Below, one piece after another: positions 23,226-33,789 of a stretch of DNA of 64,000 nt. The DNA lies in contig OZ022498.1 in assembly GCA_963989385.1 (NCBI GenBank), positions 1,371,501 to 1,435,500 on the forward strand, given 5' to 3'. The translations under genes and the position numbers were made by a program. The notes under the pieces are model-generated. The model made no database searches, had not been told where the DNA came from, and saw only the letters and a list, made by a program, of their open reading frames with translations. How positions within the stretch are numbered: the stretch's first letter is position 1; the number at the start of each line of letters is the position of its first letter. Origin of the DNA: Ctena decussata (Eukaryota > Mollusca > Bivalvia > Lucinida > Lucinidae).

Positions 23226-23256
<31 letters not shown>
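23225..23256 (+). repeat. TAA/TAT microsatellite in the LINE 3' UTR
   Basis: This is an (ATA)n stretch, nearly pure, just after the LINE coding remnant. Confidence 0.7.
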
Positions 23257-23258
<2 letters not shown>

Positions 23259-24208
23259 ATATAGGGAAATATATATATTGCTAGTGGAATATATACAGTT
23301 ATTACACTTTTTTAGAATACATGTAATTTTTGAAAGCCTTTTGTCTGATATGTCTGTAAAATATTTGATGTGGCATGTCAAGTTTGTATGTGTGCCGTAC
23401 GTGTCTCGGCTGAAATGATGCATGGACCAGCGTTGGGGACATGATTGTCTGGACATTGGTTCCGCCACATGTCCCCATGCCGCTGGGACCTAGAAGCATA
23501 TCCTGAAACTATTATACCCAAGATACGTAGGGTACACATCAATGATAATGTCGAAATTGTGAAAAAGTTAAGTTTTGTTTCCCGTGGGAGTTTGATAAAG
23601 CCAAATATATCAGCCAGCTGCCAATTTCTCTGTTTTCATAATGTTTTCATTTAGCCTATTTGATTGATATATGTATGTTTTCTAGGAAAATATCATACGA
23701 CATGTCAAGCTGGATGTGTGCCGTATGTACCTCGGCAGAAATGCTACGTGGACCGGCGTTGGGGACGTGCTTGTTTGGACATTGGTTTCCGCCACACGTC
23801 CCCAAGTCCGGGACCAATAAGCATTTTTGAACTGTAATGCACGAGGAACATAGGGTACACATCAATGATAATGTCAAAATTATGAACTGTATAAGTTCTT
23901 AAATCTCTTCGGAGTGGATATTACTATTATTATTTGTCTGTATAAAATCATGTATTATAATGCATTAACTGTCCTAAATAATGCTTGCTGCTGTCTCGGA
24001 TTCGGCTATTTGTAAAACACCTTCTCCGCGTTATTATTACATGTATAGGTTTCATATTCGTAAAACTTTTGATAGCCAGTATGTATTTCATATGTTGCTT
24101 TGTTGTAATATTATATGTCTACACTGTCAACTACTCGCCATAACATATGTAAATAATTGTATCCACATGGGCTTTATAGCCTTTTGGAATTTGCCAATAA
24201 ACTTCTGT

Positions 24209-24450
24209 TCTTGTAAGATCTTGTAAAACTTGCAGTGATTAACAAGGCGAATAAAGCATAATGCTGAAGTTTGTTTTTATTTCTTGTTTTATACGCAGAT
24301 AAAGCTTGTTAGTTTGTTATTAAGTTAAGTGTGTCACGCTAATTGGGCTTGCTTGGGCAGTTTGTTCTCGACAACATAAGCACGTGGCAGCACTAATTAC
24401 GCTTCTCGCTAAATGCTCTGTTTGTTTTTCTATTGGCCCAAGCAGTGAAC
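24209..24450 (-). promoter_or_regulatory. Orphaned promoter of small-gene copy 2
   Basis: The - strand carries the TATA box (CGTATAAAACAAG, about 24288-24295), AATTAGCGTGACACACTTAA and, about 140 bp further upstream, a CCAAT box (GGGCCAATAG). These match the promoters of copies 1 and 3. It now points into the 3' end of the inserted LINE. Confidence 0.7.
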
Positions 24451-24579
24451 AATCGGCTTTACAACATGTAGAGAAAATCGGAAAGTCTTGTTTCTCCTTT
24501 TTTAGAATGAAGCAATTTTGTCCAATTCTCATAAAAATGTTCCCCATGAAGCTCAAGGAAACGATCCATAATAATAAAA

Positions 24580-24819
24580 TGAGCCGCGACGCGAGAAAAC
24601 CAACAATGTGGTCGTGCGTCCAGCGCAGACTCAGATCAGCCTGGGCATCCGCCCAGTTTGATCAGAGTCTTCGCTGTCCGCATGAAGGTAGATTAGTCCC
24701 TTGGCTACCCTTTAAGCGCCTAGCAAAGGGTTTGATCAGAATGGGCGAATGCCCAGGCTGATCTGAGTCTGCGCAGGGCGCACAGCCACTTTGTTGCGGT
24801 TTTCTCGTGTCGCGGCTCA
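24580..24819. repeat. Palindromic MITE (GAGCCGCGACACGAG family)
   Basis: The ends are TGAGCCGCGACGCGAG and CTCGTGTCGCGGCTCA. The internal arms GCCTGGGCATCCGCC / GGCGAATGCCCAGGC are inverted. Confidence 0.8.
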
Positions 24820-24943
24820 AATGTTTCTCCTGGCACGGAGTCTCTCTACGTAGAAGAGTTGTTATGAATGAAACATGGCAATTTTGTTGTTATCTACTAT
24901 TCTTTTATCTTCTTTTTTTTCTTCTTAATTACATGTACACTGC

Positions 24944-25262
24944 AAAAATAAACGGTAGATTTTACGGTAATATAACTGGCAACCAGTTGCCAGTCCTTTT
25001 ACCGTTATTTTTTATGGGCACCCGTAAATATTGCAGGAATCTTCAAGCAGAGTGGGACAGAAAAAAGCAGATGTCGTTTCGGTTAGATAGCCCCTCAACA
25101 ATACAAAGTTATTTTCGAGTGCGCCAAGTTAACATAAAACTTCCATTTCGTGATTTCCAACAATGTCTTACAGGCAAAAGCCCGTAAAAATAACGGGAAA
25201 AGGACTGGCAGCCGGTTTCCAGTTATTCTACCGTAAAATCTACAGTATTTTTTTTACAGTGT
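24944..25262. repeat. Inverted-repeat MITE with CACTGCAAAAATAAACGG ends
   Basis: The left end ACACTGCAAAAATAAACGGT is mirrored by ACCGTAAAATCTACAGTATT ... ACAGTGT. Subterminal inverted words (CTGGCAACCAGTTGCCAG; CTGGCAGCCGGTTTCCAG) lie inside. It may be a non-autonomous hAT-type element, but I cannot verify this. Confidence 0.65.
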
Positions 25263-25951
25263 TACATCAACTGATTTTCATTTGAATTAATAACTCAGAT
25301 AAGGCATATAATGAAACAAAAGGAACAAAATAATATGTAGACGAAATTAACTGATTTAAATGAAGATTTTAGCATTACAAATCTCTTTGTTCATTCAGAG
25401 TACGTAAACATCTGGAAGTGCGCATACAGATTTTTTAAAACAGTGCGATCCCAGATCAGATACCTATTCCATCCATTATGGTCAGTACATTATTTTATGC
25501 TGATTTTTTTTAATATTGCTTTCGCCAGATGAAATTACAAGAAAGACATTATTTGAACGTAGTGTGTCTGCTGTAAATTTAGAAATAATGAAATAGCGGC
25601 GATTCTTTCTTTTGACAAGTATGAATGCAACCTATACACTCAAATGTGAAGGTGAAAGTTAGGGAAGCAACTCTGCTATTTTCATTTTTGAACCCCTTCT
25701 CAATAAGTGTCAACTTTAAGGAAAAGAATTTACCCCTCTGGGAGCATTTATTTTCTTTTAAGAGTAGAAACGTGAATATGAACATTCTCAGGAATTGACA
25801 CAATTCAATCCCAGAACCCATCCAATACATCATATGGGAAAAAGACAACACAAAATTAGTCACCCCAAAGACATCATCAGCGGCTGCCATGTGAACAGCC
25901 ATTTCCCATGTATGTGGTCACCGGGCTGGCCTTAAGATCACAAACAGTATA

Positions 25952-26198
25952 TGAGCCGCTACACGAGGAATCCAACAAAGTGGCATGTGCGCCCAGCGAA
26001 TACTCAGATCAGCCTGGGCATCCGCCCAGTCTGATCAGAGACTTCGCCGTCCGCCTGCAGCCAGCTTAAACCCTGAGCTACCCTTTAAGATCAAAGCGAG
26101 GAGTCTGATCAGACTGAGCGGATGCCCAGGCTGATCTGTGTCTTCGCTTTGCGAACATGCAACATGCCACTTTGTTGGTTTTGTCGTGTTGCGGCTCC
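25952..26198. repeat. Palindromic MITE (GAGCCGCGACACGAG family)
   Basis: The left end is TGAGCCGCTACACGAG and the right end is CGTGTTGCGGCTCC. The central hairpin is conserved. Confidence 0.75.
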
Positions 26199-26231
26199 AA
26201 ACAATAACAGACATAGCAACAAACAACATTA

Positions 26232-26323
26232 GAAATCCAGCAGACACATAACGGTGTGATGACGTAATCATCGTCATATCGATGTCAGTGTGACGTCATT
26301 TGTACGTCATATGCCCGCTGGGA
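26232..26323. repeat. Palindromic MITE, ACGTC family
   Basis: It has CCAGCAGACACATAACG at the left and ACGTCATATGCCCGCTGGG at the right. Confidence 0.65.
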
Positions 26324-26805
26324 AGACTACGTCGTAAAGGGGTGCAAGCAGGCAGTAACGAAAGCTGTCTCTTTTGTAAAAACTGCAAAAACAGACATGT
26401 AGGAGTACACATGTACTTTAATAGATACACTTCTCACCAGTGAAGATACGGTTCATGCCAGTCTGTTTTAAAAGCTTTTATCCATACACCCAATGCCATT
26501 CCGACCGTCAATCTGGCATTTGATGTATAATTATTGCTCTTAAGGTGTATGGCTATACCTCTGTGTTTTTCCGCCATTTTATAAAGGGGAACAACTTTTG
26601 TGATTTACTGTTTGCTTCCCAGGACAAAATATCTATTCCCAAAATTGACTTCACTCTTAAAGGAAATAATTTGGTCCAATTAAAAGGAAGACAAAAATGA
26701 AATTGACATTTTTACGTTCCCTGAAAGTGTACCCATACATCATAGAAAGGGCTGGAGTGGATCGTATTATGACTAAAATGGCTCATCAGGTGCATATGAT
26801 TATTC

Positions 26806-26912
26806 CCATCAGGCACATGGCCTTAAAATGACACCGTACTAACGTTGATGCGACGTAATGACGTCGCATCGACGTCAGTACGATGTCATTTCGACGTCAT
26901 GTGCCCACTGGG
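26806..26912. repeat. Palindromic MITE, ACGTC family
   Basis: The left end is CCCATCAGGCACATGG, the right end is GACGTCATGTGCCCACTGGG, and the centre is GATGCGACGTAATGACGTCG. Confidence 0.7.
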
Positions 26913-27179
26913 ATGACTGTTTTGTGTCAGTATGGCAGTTATAAACTTCAGTTGGAATTAGAATCTTGCTTGGGACAGAATTCTTCTAATACCTTTACAA
27001 AGCTCCATTCCGTGCGACATTAGCATCTCCTTACTTCCAGAGTGAAGTGACCGTTCTATCCTGTTTCAGTTCTCGTAACGACGTTCTCCAAGTGGCTCAG
27101 CGGTACGTAACCATAGTTGCACACATCTGGTGCCGAGTGCCCATCCAAAGTGAAGAGACAGAAATTGTTTCCAGAATCA

Positions 27180-27208
27180 CCCATCCATCCATCCATCCAT
27201 CCATCCAA
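27180..27208 (+). repeat. (CATC)n microsatellite
   Basis: Seven or so CATC units in a row. Confidence 0.8.
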
Positions 27209-27689
27209 GAGCCGTGTTAAACAAAAAGAAAAAGAAAAAAAAAACACTTTTTGTTTCTGCCATGTGTGCGCAGTTGATGGTAACGATTGTATAGTATGCT
27301 TTGTATAAATGCAAAGTAAAAAGTTTTTTCCCCAACTCTTTGAAAGCATTGCGCGTGGGTGTTTTTATTCATGTATGTGCATACAAAGAAAAAAATCTCA
27401 TGTGAAATGATAGAAGGATGGATAGAGTTGAGTTTTACGCCCCTTTCAACGGTATTTCAGCTATTTCGGGACAGGTATATGAAGGATTGTTCATAAACAA
27501 ATCTTTATCATGAGATTTGAGAATTGCACGTTTTCACATTCAAAAGTATAGAATGCATATGTATTTGTCAACATAAAGCAAATGTGCAGTATAATTATTT
27601 CAAGATGCATAAGCAACAGCACGTTAATTTAACTTTACTATAAACAAATCCACAAAAACAATGCATGGGATATTAGTGTGATCTGGGTC

Positions 27690-27836
27690 CGAGGTTTTAA
27701 AACTTGAGTATAATCTCAAACTCAAAATTAAGCACACTGATTGGCTGCTTCCGAGCACGGGCTCGGAAGCAGCCAATCAGTGTGCTTTATTTTGAGTTTG
27801 AGAATGTACTCAAGTTTTATAACCTCCGAACCAGAG
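27690..27836. repeat. Palindromic MITE (TTGAGTTTGAGAATGTACTC family), complete
   Basis: This is a nearly perfect inverted repeat from TCCGAGGTTTTAAAACTTGA to TCAAGTTTTATAACCTCCGA around GAGCACGGGCTC. It is the best copy of three in the window. Confidence 0.85.
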
Positions 27837-28109
27837 ATCGTACAGTTTGGAAAAATCTAGATGTTGTTAGATTTTTTTTTATGAGTAAAGGGTTTTGTAA
27901 GATATAATTGGTACATGTAACAAAAAAGCTTTTAAAATATGAAATTTCAGGAAAACCTGATTAATTTCTTTAGTATACTATTTTTGCTGCTTTCCTTTAG
28001 TGTGTATAATGGTAATATTTAATGACCGAAATACCCAACGTGTAATATGAAGAAAAAAAATATAAAATTATATTAAATTCAGAAATGCTTAACGATGCTT
28101 TTTCGGTGA

Positions 28110-28378
28110 AACAACGTGTCAAAGCTAATGTTTTCTGCTGTGACCAATAAAATAATAACCAGAGCGTTAAACAAACGAGATGCCAATTAGTGCTGTCACG
28201 TGCCTATGTTGTCGAGAACGAGCTAGCTAAGCAAGCCCAATTAGCGTGACACACTTAGCTTAATTACCAACTAACAAGCTTTATCTGCGTATAAAATAAG
28301 AAATAAAAACAAACTTCAGCATTATGCTTTATTCGCCTTGTTAGCCACTGCAAGTTTCACAAGATCTTACAAATCACC
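28110..28378 (+). promoter_or_regulatory. Promoter and leader of small-gene copy 3
   Basis: In order: GACCAATAAAA (CCAAT box, about 28142), GTCACGTG, AATTAGCGTGACACACTTAG, a TATA box (TATAAAATAAG at 28290) 89 bp before the ATG, and a short leader ending ACCATGG. The arrangement (CCAAT, TATA, short intronless transcript) is histone-gene-like; that comparison is inference. Confidence 0.7.
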
Positions 28379-28687
28379 ATGGTTATGAAAAAGTTTGAGA
28401 TGTATGCCCAGCTCCACGAGAGTCAGCACCGTTTCAATAGAGCTTGTGACCAGATTCTGCTCCTCAACACCAGACTGAACGGTCTTCGGAAGCGCTACCA
28501 GTCTGCAAAAACCAGCGATTACAAGACTTTCCGGTTTCCTCTACGCATGCGCATGCTGGTTGCCGAAGGGCTGGTGAAGAGATATTACCACTATGCAGAC
28601 ATGAAGAGAAGTGAGATTCTTGATCTACGCTGCGAGCTGAAGAAACTTGACGATTCTGAAGATGATGACGTCATCACTGACGAATGA
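28379..28687 (+). CDS. Small intronless family protein, copy 3 (102 aa)
   Basis: The start context is ACCATGG. The ORF is intact except that two substitutions create TGA where other copies have the penultimate Glu codon, so it ends DDDVITDE without the last two residues. The sequence is otherwise close to copies 1, 2, 4 and 5, with LNGLRKRYQSAKTSDYKTFR in the middle. The promoter (CCAAT and TATA) and the 3' hairpin plus AGAAAGA box are all in place, which makes this the best candidate for an expressed copy of the first promoter type. The function is not known. Confidence 0.87.
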   Translation: MVMKKFEMYAQLHESQHRFNRACDQILLLNTRLNGLRKRYQSAKTSDYKTFRFPLRMRMLVAEGLVKRYYHYADMKRSEILDLRCELKKLDDSEDDDVITDE

Positions 28688-28716
28688 TTGTAGATCTTGC
28701 ATCCCTGCATCGAAAT

Positions 28717-28733
28717 GGTCCGTACAATGGACC
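28717..28733 (+). terminator. Histone-like 3' stem-loop of small-gene copy 3
   Basis: The 17-mer GGTCCG-TACAA-TGGACC has five Watson-Crick pairs and one G-T pair, followed by ACA. It lies 29 nt after the stop, with AGAAAGAATG at 28744-28753. Confidence 0.65.
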
Positions 28734-28877
28734 ACATATAACTAGAAAGAATGCCCTATATTGTTGCTATATTCCATGCGCCCCCAGTCTGATTGCCACT
28801 GCATCTATGAACCTCGCCCTTTAAATGTCTACAGAAATTGCCGAAAAGTTAATTAGGCGTCAGATTGACACTCCAAA

Positions 28878-29114
28878 TGAGCCGCGACACGACAAAACCA
28901 ACAATGTGGCTGTGCGCCCAGCGCAGACTCAGATCAGCCTGGGCATCCACTCAGTATAATCAGACCCTTCGCTAAGAGCTTAAAGGTAGCTAAGGGTCTA
29001 AGCTACCTTTATGCGGACAGCGAAGACTCTGATCAGACTGGGCGGATGCCCAGGCTGATCTGAGTCTGCGCTGGGCGCACAACCACATTGTTGGTTTTGT
29101 CATGTTGCGGCTCA
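28878..29114. repeat. Palindromic MITE (GAGCCGCGACACGAG family)
   Basis: Ends TGAGCCGCGACACGA / ATGTTGCGGCTCA. This copy sits 125 bp beyond the small-gene hairpin. Confidence 0.8.
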
Positions 29115-29309
29115 AATATCAAAATCCTAATTTTAAGGCTTTTCCATCGGGCTGAGAAATTTAACTATTATTATTTTTTTCAGAAACAAAAAAGGAAAGA
29201 AATAGTAAAAAAAATAAATAAACTAGAGCAAGTGAGCAGGGGCGAACGTATACCACCGACCAGTGCCACCGCCTAATGAAAGCACACTTTAACACAAAAG
29301 TTTAATGCA

Positions 29310-30060
29310 AAAAATGTTATAAAGGAACAAATTCAAAGTCTTTGACCTTGACCTTAGGTCAGCAGCAACCTCTATATAATGTAAACTAGTATAAAATAAA
29401 ATTAGTCATGCATCACCAGATTCCATTAAAATATATTAGAACAAGCAAAAAACAACAAATACCTGAGTCTTAGTTATTGACCCCTGGCCCCACCCATGAG
29501 CATGGCACAAAAGTCCCTATCAAAAGTAATGCTATATAGAGATATCATGAATAAAATATGGAAGATATTTGCAATGCATCTACAGAGATATGAACAATCG
29601 AAAAGGTTTAATGCCAAACTCTGACATAATGAAAATGCCTAAGTCCTAATTATTAACCCTTGGCCCCACCCAGGAGCCTGAACCCAGGGCATAGACTCTT
29701 CACATCAAAGGTAATGCTCAAGAGATATCATGAACCAAATATATGAAAAGAATCTGACAAGTGGTTACAGAAATATGAACAATTAAAAAAGGTTTAACAC
29801 AAAACTTTGACATAATGAAAATGCCTAAGTCCAATTATTAACCCCTGACCTCCACCCAGGGCCGACCCATGGGTCTAGATATATCAGATCAAAGGGATAT
29901 AGAGATATAATGAACCAAATATGAAGAGAATCTGATATAAGGTTACAGAAATATGAGCAATTACAAAAGGTTTAAGGCAAAACTTTGACGTAAAGTTGAC
30001 GAACGGACGGAATGACGGCCGAACGGACGAACAGACGGAATGACAAAAACTACTTACTTC
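29310..30060. repeat. Degenerate tandem repeat, period about 180 bp
   Basis: The words GACATAATGAAAATGCCTAA, GGCCCCACCCA and AGAGATATCATGAA recur three to four times. The array ends in a GACGGAATGACGG/GGACGAACAGACGG run. There is no coding frame. Confidence 0.7.
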
Positions 30061-30288
30061 GTATGTCGGGGGTAAAATAAAAATAGAAAAGAAAAGAAAA
30101 AGAATGAAAAACTTCATAACTCTGCAATTACTTATAAGACGAGAAAGAAAACAAGAATGAGGGTATTTTTTTCACGAAGACGCAATGATGAAATCTGTGA
30201 TACATGTATCTGAATCTTCAACCTTCCTTATTTATGCGAATTTCTAATACGGTAGCTAAAATTGTAGATATTGAACAGAGCATATAAC

Positions 30289-30526
30289 TGAACCGCGACA
30301 CGAGAAAACAAATAGAGGGTTTGTGCACCCAGCGCAGACTCAGATCAACTTTGGCATCCGCCCAGTCTGATCAGACTCCTCGCTATGCTCTTTAAGGATA
30401 GGTAAGGGTCTACGCCACCTCCATGCGGACAGCGAAGACTCTGGTCAGACTGGGCGGACGCTCAGGCTGATCTGAGTCTGCGCTGGGCGCACAACTACTT
30501 TGTTGGGTTAGTCGTGTCGCGGTTTA
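30289..30526. repeat. Palindromic MITE (GAGCCGCGACACGAG family), diverged
   Basis: Ends TGAACCGCGACACGAG and CGTGTCGCGGTTTA. The internal hairpin CAGTCTGATCAGACTC is kept. Confidence 0.75.
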
Positions 30527-30740
30527 ATCATCAATATTCACTAGAATATTCTGACATACCTTTTGGTTCATGAGTTAAAAAAATGCAAAGTATTCTGGCA
30601 AAGGGGCACAATTCATTATACACCTACGCAGACTGCAAATATCAAAGCTCTGCTCCTCAAAGCTTTTCCTGTAAGCATACTTTTGAAAAGGGGCATAATT
30701 TTGCATTTACACGTTCGCCGAAGAAAAAAAGAGAAAAAAA

Positions 30741-30805
30741 GGTGTGTGTGTGTGTGTGTGAGAGTGGGCGGGGGGGGGGGGGGGGGGGGGGGGGGGAAAG
30801 GGGGA
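30741..30805 (+). repeat. (GT)n plus a long G run
   Basis: About nine GT units are followed by a G homopolymer region of roughly 30 bases interrupted once or twice, then GGGGGAGGG. On one strand this is a strong candidate for a G-quadruplex or a sequencing-difficult site. Confidence 0.8.
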
Positions 30806-31780
30806 GGGTACAGATATCAGCTATATTTTTGTAAACAATAAAATCCATGATCGCCCGATCCGACCACCCCATTCAGTGCTTTGATATAGCTACTACTAAG
30901 GTAGATGGATACTGAATAGAAATATTGGCGGGGCATTCAAACCATTATACCGTCTAAATAACCCAAAGAGCTATAAAACATTTGGGTAAGAAAAAAACAA
31001 TTTTCACCGTTTTGTTTTCCTAATAAACAATATTTTGTATTTCTACATATTATTTTTAAACATTTTCCATTAAAATTCATATCTCTAGCACATGAACGCA
31101 CTTTCATTTCAGCAAATCATATAATCTGTAATATATGATATTTGAAACAAACTGATAACACAAAATTGCAGTTTTCTTGTTAATAAGTATATTTTTACAT
31201 TCTTTGAAAAGATGCAAGAAAATTGAATTTCATGAAAAACGTCATGAAAAATATTATCAATCGATGGGGCATGCTTATGCGTATTATTTTAGTAAAACTT
31301 ACGTCGTATGTTAAAGAATAAAACAAAAAAAAAAAACATTTCACCGTTTCGTTTCCTAGAAAAACAATGTTTAAGTTCAAAATATCCCCAAAACAGACGG
31401 CCCAAATTCTGCACCTGCTGCAAGCACAGCCGGTCCTTGCCCTATTATTTATTTTCCTGTTATTCTGTTCGACCATAGAGTAATGTCGACAAAAATGCGC
31501 AGATGGAATGGAAACTGTGAGGATGTTGATCATTCTGGTTCCTAAGGAACAGTCTGATCTCAGTTTCCACTGTTTGTACAGACCTATGTGCCCGAAACTT
31601 AGGATCTTTACGGTAGATATTGTAAGTGTATATTATAACTGTATTTACTCCACAGTTAGTCGATTTGATGATGAACAATAACTCTGTCTGTTTTTTAAAC
31701 AAGCAAGAACAGAGTTCTTCCGGGATCGTCCACCTTAAGCATACTTCGAGATTCATATAGTTTCATGCAACGATCGATAA
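30806..31780. other. Spacer, no gene seen
   Basis: AT-rich; the frames of 98-112 codons on the - strand (31195-31756) have no recognisable motif and lie in non-coding-like composition. An inverted pair TAGAGTAATG / AACAGAGTTC words is weak. Confidence 0.35.
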
Positions 31781-31782
31781 GG

Positions 31783-31793
31783 TTTCTTTCTTG
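31783..31793 (-). promoter_or_regulatory. CAAGAAAGA box, HDE-like, of the divergent small gene
   Basis: On the - strand the box reads CCAAGAAAGAA, starting 11 bases after the hairpin. CAAGAAAGA is the classical sea-urchin histone downstream element. This is the closest match in the window. Confidence 0.6.
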
Positions 31794-31803
31794 GAATTTG
31801 CAT

Positions 31804-31819
31804 GGCCCGGTAATGGGCC
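31804..31819 (-). terminator. Histone-like 16-nt stem-loop of the divergent small gene
   Basis: On the - strand GGCCCA-TTAC-CGGGCC has the same length, GG start, CC end and four-base UUAC-type loop as metazoan histone stem-loops. The closing pair is an A-C mismatch. It lies 48 nt after the stop codon. Confidence 0.65.
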
Positions 31820-31867
31820 TTCACATAGCTAGTATTGGTTATTTTCTTTTTTTTCTTTTCTACATTC

Positions 31868-32194
31868 TCAGACTTCCGTTTCGTCGTCATCTTCATCAGC
31901 AGAAAAATCAGCATCTCCTGGCTCTTCCCCATATAGTTTAAAACGGAGGTCCAAAATCTCATTCTTTTTCAGACAGATATATTTGCAATACGCCGCCATT
32001 ATGCCCGCTAACACATCTATGCGAATACGCATGCTTAGATGGCCTGTATCTTGGTCCCCAGCTCTGTCGTCTCTGCAGCGTCTGTTCAAAGCTGTAAGTG
32101 TGTCATTGAGTAGTACCAGCTGGTCGGAAGCTCTTTGCAATCGGCGCTGGGTCTCGTACAGTTGGGCGTACATGCTGAACCTCTCCATTCCCAT
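31868..32194 (-). CDS. Divergent paralog of the small intronless family (108 aa)
   Basis: It begins MGMERFSMYAQLYETQRRLQ, which aligns with MVMKKFEMYAQLHDSQHRFN. It keeps RASDQLVLLN (for RACDQILLLN), LSMRIRIDVLAG (for LRMRMLVAEG), KKNEILDLRFKL (for KRSEILDLRCEL) and an acidic tail rich in D/E. Identity is well below that among the other five, so it is an old duplicate with retained frame and motifs. It is intronless, with a TATA box about 100 bp upstream and a hairpin plus CAAGAAAGA downstream. The overlapping + strand frame of 76 codons is a shadow. Confidence 0.85.
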   Translation of the reverse strand: MGMERFSMYAQLYETQRRLQRASDQLVLLNDTLTALNRRCRDDRAGDQDTGHLSMRIRIDVLAGIMAAYCKYICLKKNEILDLRFKLYGEEPGDADFSADEDDDETEV

Positions 32195-32289
32195 TATGGC
32201 GGCTTCTTTGTGACAAGTACTATTTAACTTATTTTCTGCTTTTCAGTGTCTTGAATTGTGAAAACTTTGGGAGATAGGCTGCCATTTTA

Positions 32290-32298
32290 TATGCAGTA
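32290..32298 (-). promoter_or_regulatory. TATA box of the divergent small gene
   Basis: The - strand reads TGCATATAAAATGG, about 100 bp upstream of the ATG at 32194. Confidence 0.6.
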
Positions 32299-32439
32299 AA
32301 ATGACACTTTTTGACAGGCTTGCATAATCAGCTTAGCATCATGTCATTAAATACTCAAAAGGTCGACTCCTTGTTTGACGTTTGCGTCTAAGAAGTTAAT
32401 GAGGCACTGAATTTTTCTGCGTAATTGGTTGTAATTATA

Positions 32440-32647
32440 CCGTAATGACCCTAAATATTTGGACAGACAGGCCTGAGCAAACATTGTAGACTCAGATCAA
32501 ACTGCTCCTGAAGGAGCAGTTTGATCAGTGTCTACAACGTTGCTATTCACTAAGCATCATTTGGATGCATTATCGTCCACTTTCTAAGAATTTTCGAATA
32601 ATAATTGACTGATTTTCAGGTGTCCAAAATTTAAGGATCATTACGGT
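32440..32647. repeat. Foldback MITE with central GATCAAACTGCTCC hairpin
   Basis: The outer words are ACCGTAATGACC and GGATCATTACGGT. The centre is TCAAACTGCTCCTGAAGGAG/CAGTTTGA. Relatives lie at 42823-43018, 45513-45745 and 55010-55206. Confidence 0.75.
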
Positions 32648-32944
32648 AACCTACAACAGCAACAATGGCAATAATACAAACGAACTAATGCCAAAATCCA
32701 ACAAACTTTCACTTGGGTAATGGTATATGCTTTTTAACAACCCTCATGTCATCTGCGAATGGCCTGCGTTTTGTCTAATTTCAATGAAGGTTTGTTGTTC
32801 TGTTCGGACCTATAACCGGATAGAAAAATATATATAATATGCATTCGGTAGGATAAACAATAACTCAATGTCTAATTTCAATGAAGGTTTTTTGTTCTGT
32901 TCGGATAAAAAAAATATATATAATATGCATTCGGTAGGATAAAC

Positions 32945-33027
32945 AATGACTCAATGCTGATTCGACGTCACGACGTCGAATAAACAATGAATCAACGTTG
33001 TTTTAACGCTGTGTGCCTGCTTGGAAC
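32945..33027. repeat. Palindromic MITE, ACGTC/CAACGTTG subtype
   Basis: It holds CTGATTCGACGTCACGACGT and ends in GTGTGCCTGCTTGG. Just before it a 100-bp direct repeat (TTTCAATGAAGGTTT ... GCATTCGGTAGGATAAACAA) occurs twice. Confidence 0.6.
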
Positions 33028-33124
33028 CGTCATAATATGTAGGATTAATGTTGGTTATTGCTCCCCATGTTATTGCATATATGTGACAATGCCTGACATT
33101 TTGAGCCTTGTGGAGGTGCGACGT

Positions 33125-33209
33125 TGACTTCACGAAACGTGAAATGAAAGTGACGTCATTAAATTTGCATGTAAAATTTAATGACGTCACTTTCATTTCA
33201 CGTTTCGTA
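33125..33209. repeat. Inverted repeat CACGAAACGTGAAATGAAAG
   Basis: The arms CGAAACGTGAAATGAAAGTG and CACTTTCATTTCACGTTTCG are perfectly inverted around GCATGT. The flanking TGACGTCA words are CRE-like. Confidence 0.8.
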
Positions 33210-33789
33210 AAAGGTAATTGGATTTCCGCGCACTGACATAAATTTCAAAGCGTCACCTGAAAAGAATGATTGATCACCTCTGTCGGCGTCTTTAATTTTC
33301 TTCCTTTTATTTACTTCATTTACACTTGTTTAAGAATGTTGGCAATATAGATCTTTGAAAAGCGATGTCACGTACCAGAGTAATAAAAGGTATCCAGCTA
33401 GTATATAAATTATATCCAACCAGTGAAACGAAAACAAAAAATCGGGTTGGCGTGAATTTTGTTTGCTTTTGCAGTAAACCTAAGCGCTATCGAAATCTAT
33501 TCTGGAAGCACTAATAAATATGAAAATTGTAAAAAAAAAAAATCCGAGTTGCGCTCCATAAGGCTCAAAATGTCAGACACTGCCACATATTATCATATTA
33601 TGCAAGCTGGGTATAATAAAGATTGTATTGCATTGTATGAATTGTAGGGAAGCCTGTCGTTTTATGTCAACATTTTATGTCATCAAGCAAAATTCTAAAA
33701 TGCAGTGAATTCAAACGCCTTCTTTTACACTCAGTAGAGTAGAGTGTCAAACGCGATAAATTTTCCAACCCTGGATTAACGTCGCATCA

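Larger units (their letters stand above)
20922..24208 (+). mobile_element. 5'-truncated LINE inserted in the leader of small-gene copy 2
   Basis: The element starts abruptly inside the second ORF of the LINE seen full-length at 37.4-44.2 kb. It ends with the same 3' terminus (CATGGGCTTTATAGCC ... AATAAA). A 6-bp target duplication TCTTGT flanks it at 20916-20921 and 24209-24214. Removing the element and one repeat restores the leader found in copy 1. The 3' UTR holds two copies of a roughly 180-bp block (about 23376-23560 and 23695-23880). Confidence 0.85.

Noticed and set aside
24384..24761. 125-codon frame
   Set aside because: It overlaps the orphan small-gene promoter and a palindromic MITE, so it is a chance opening.
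31195..31756. Two overlapping - strand frames of 112 and 98 codons
   Set aside because: No motif, no splice or promoter support, and composition like the non-coding surroundings.
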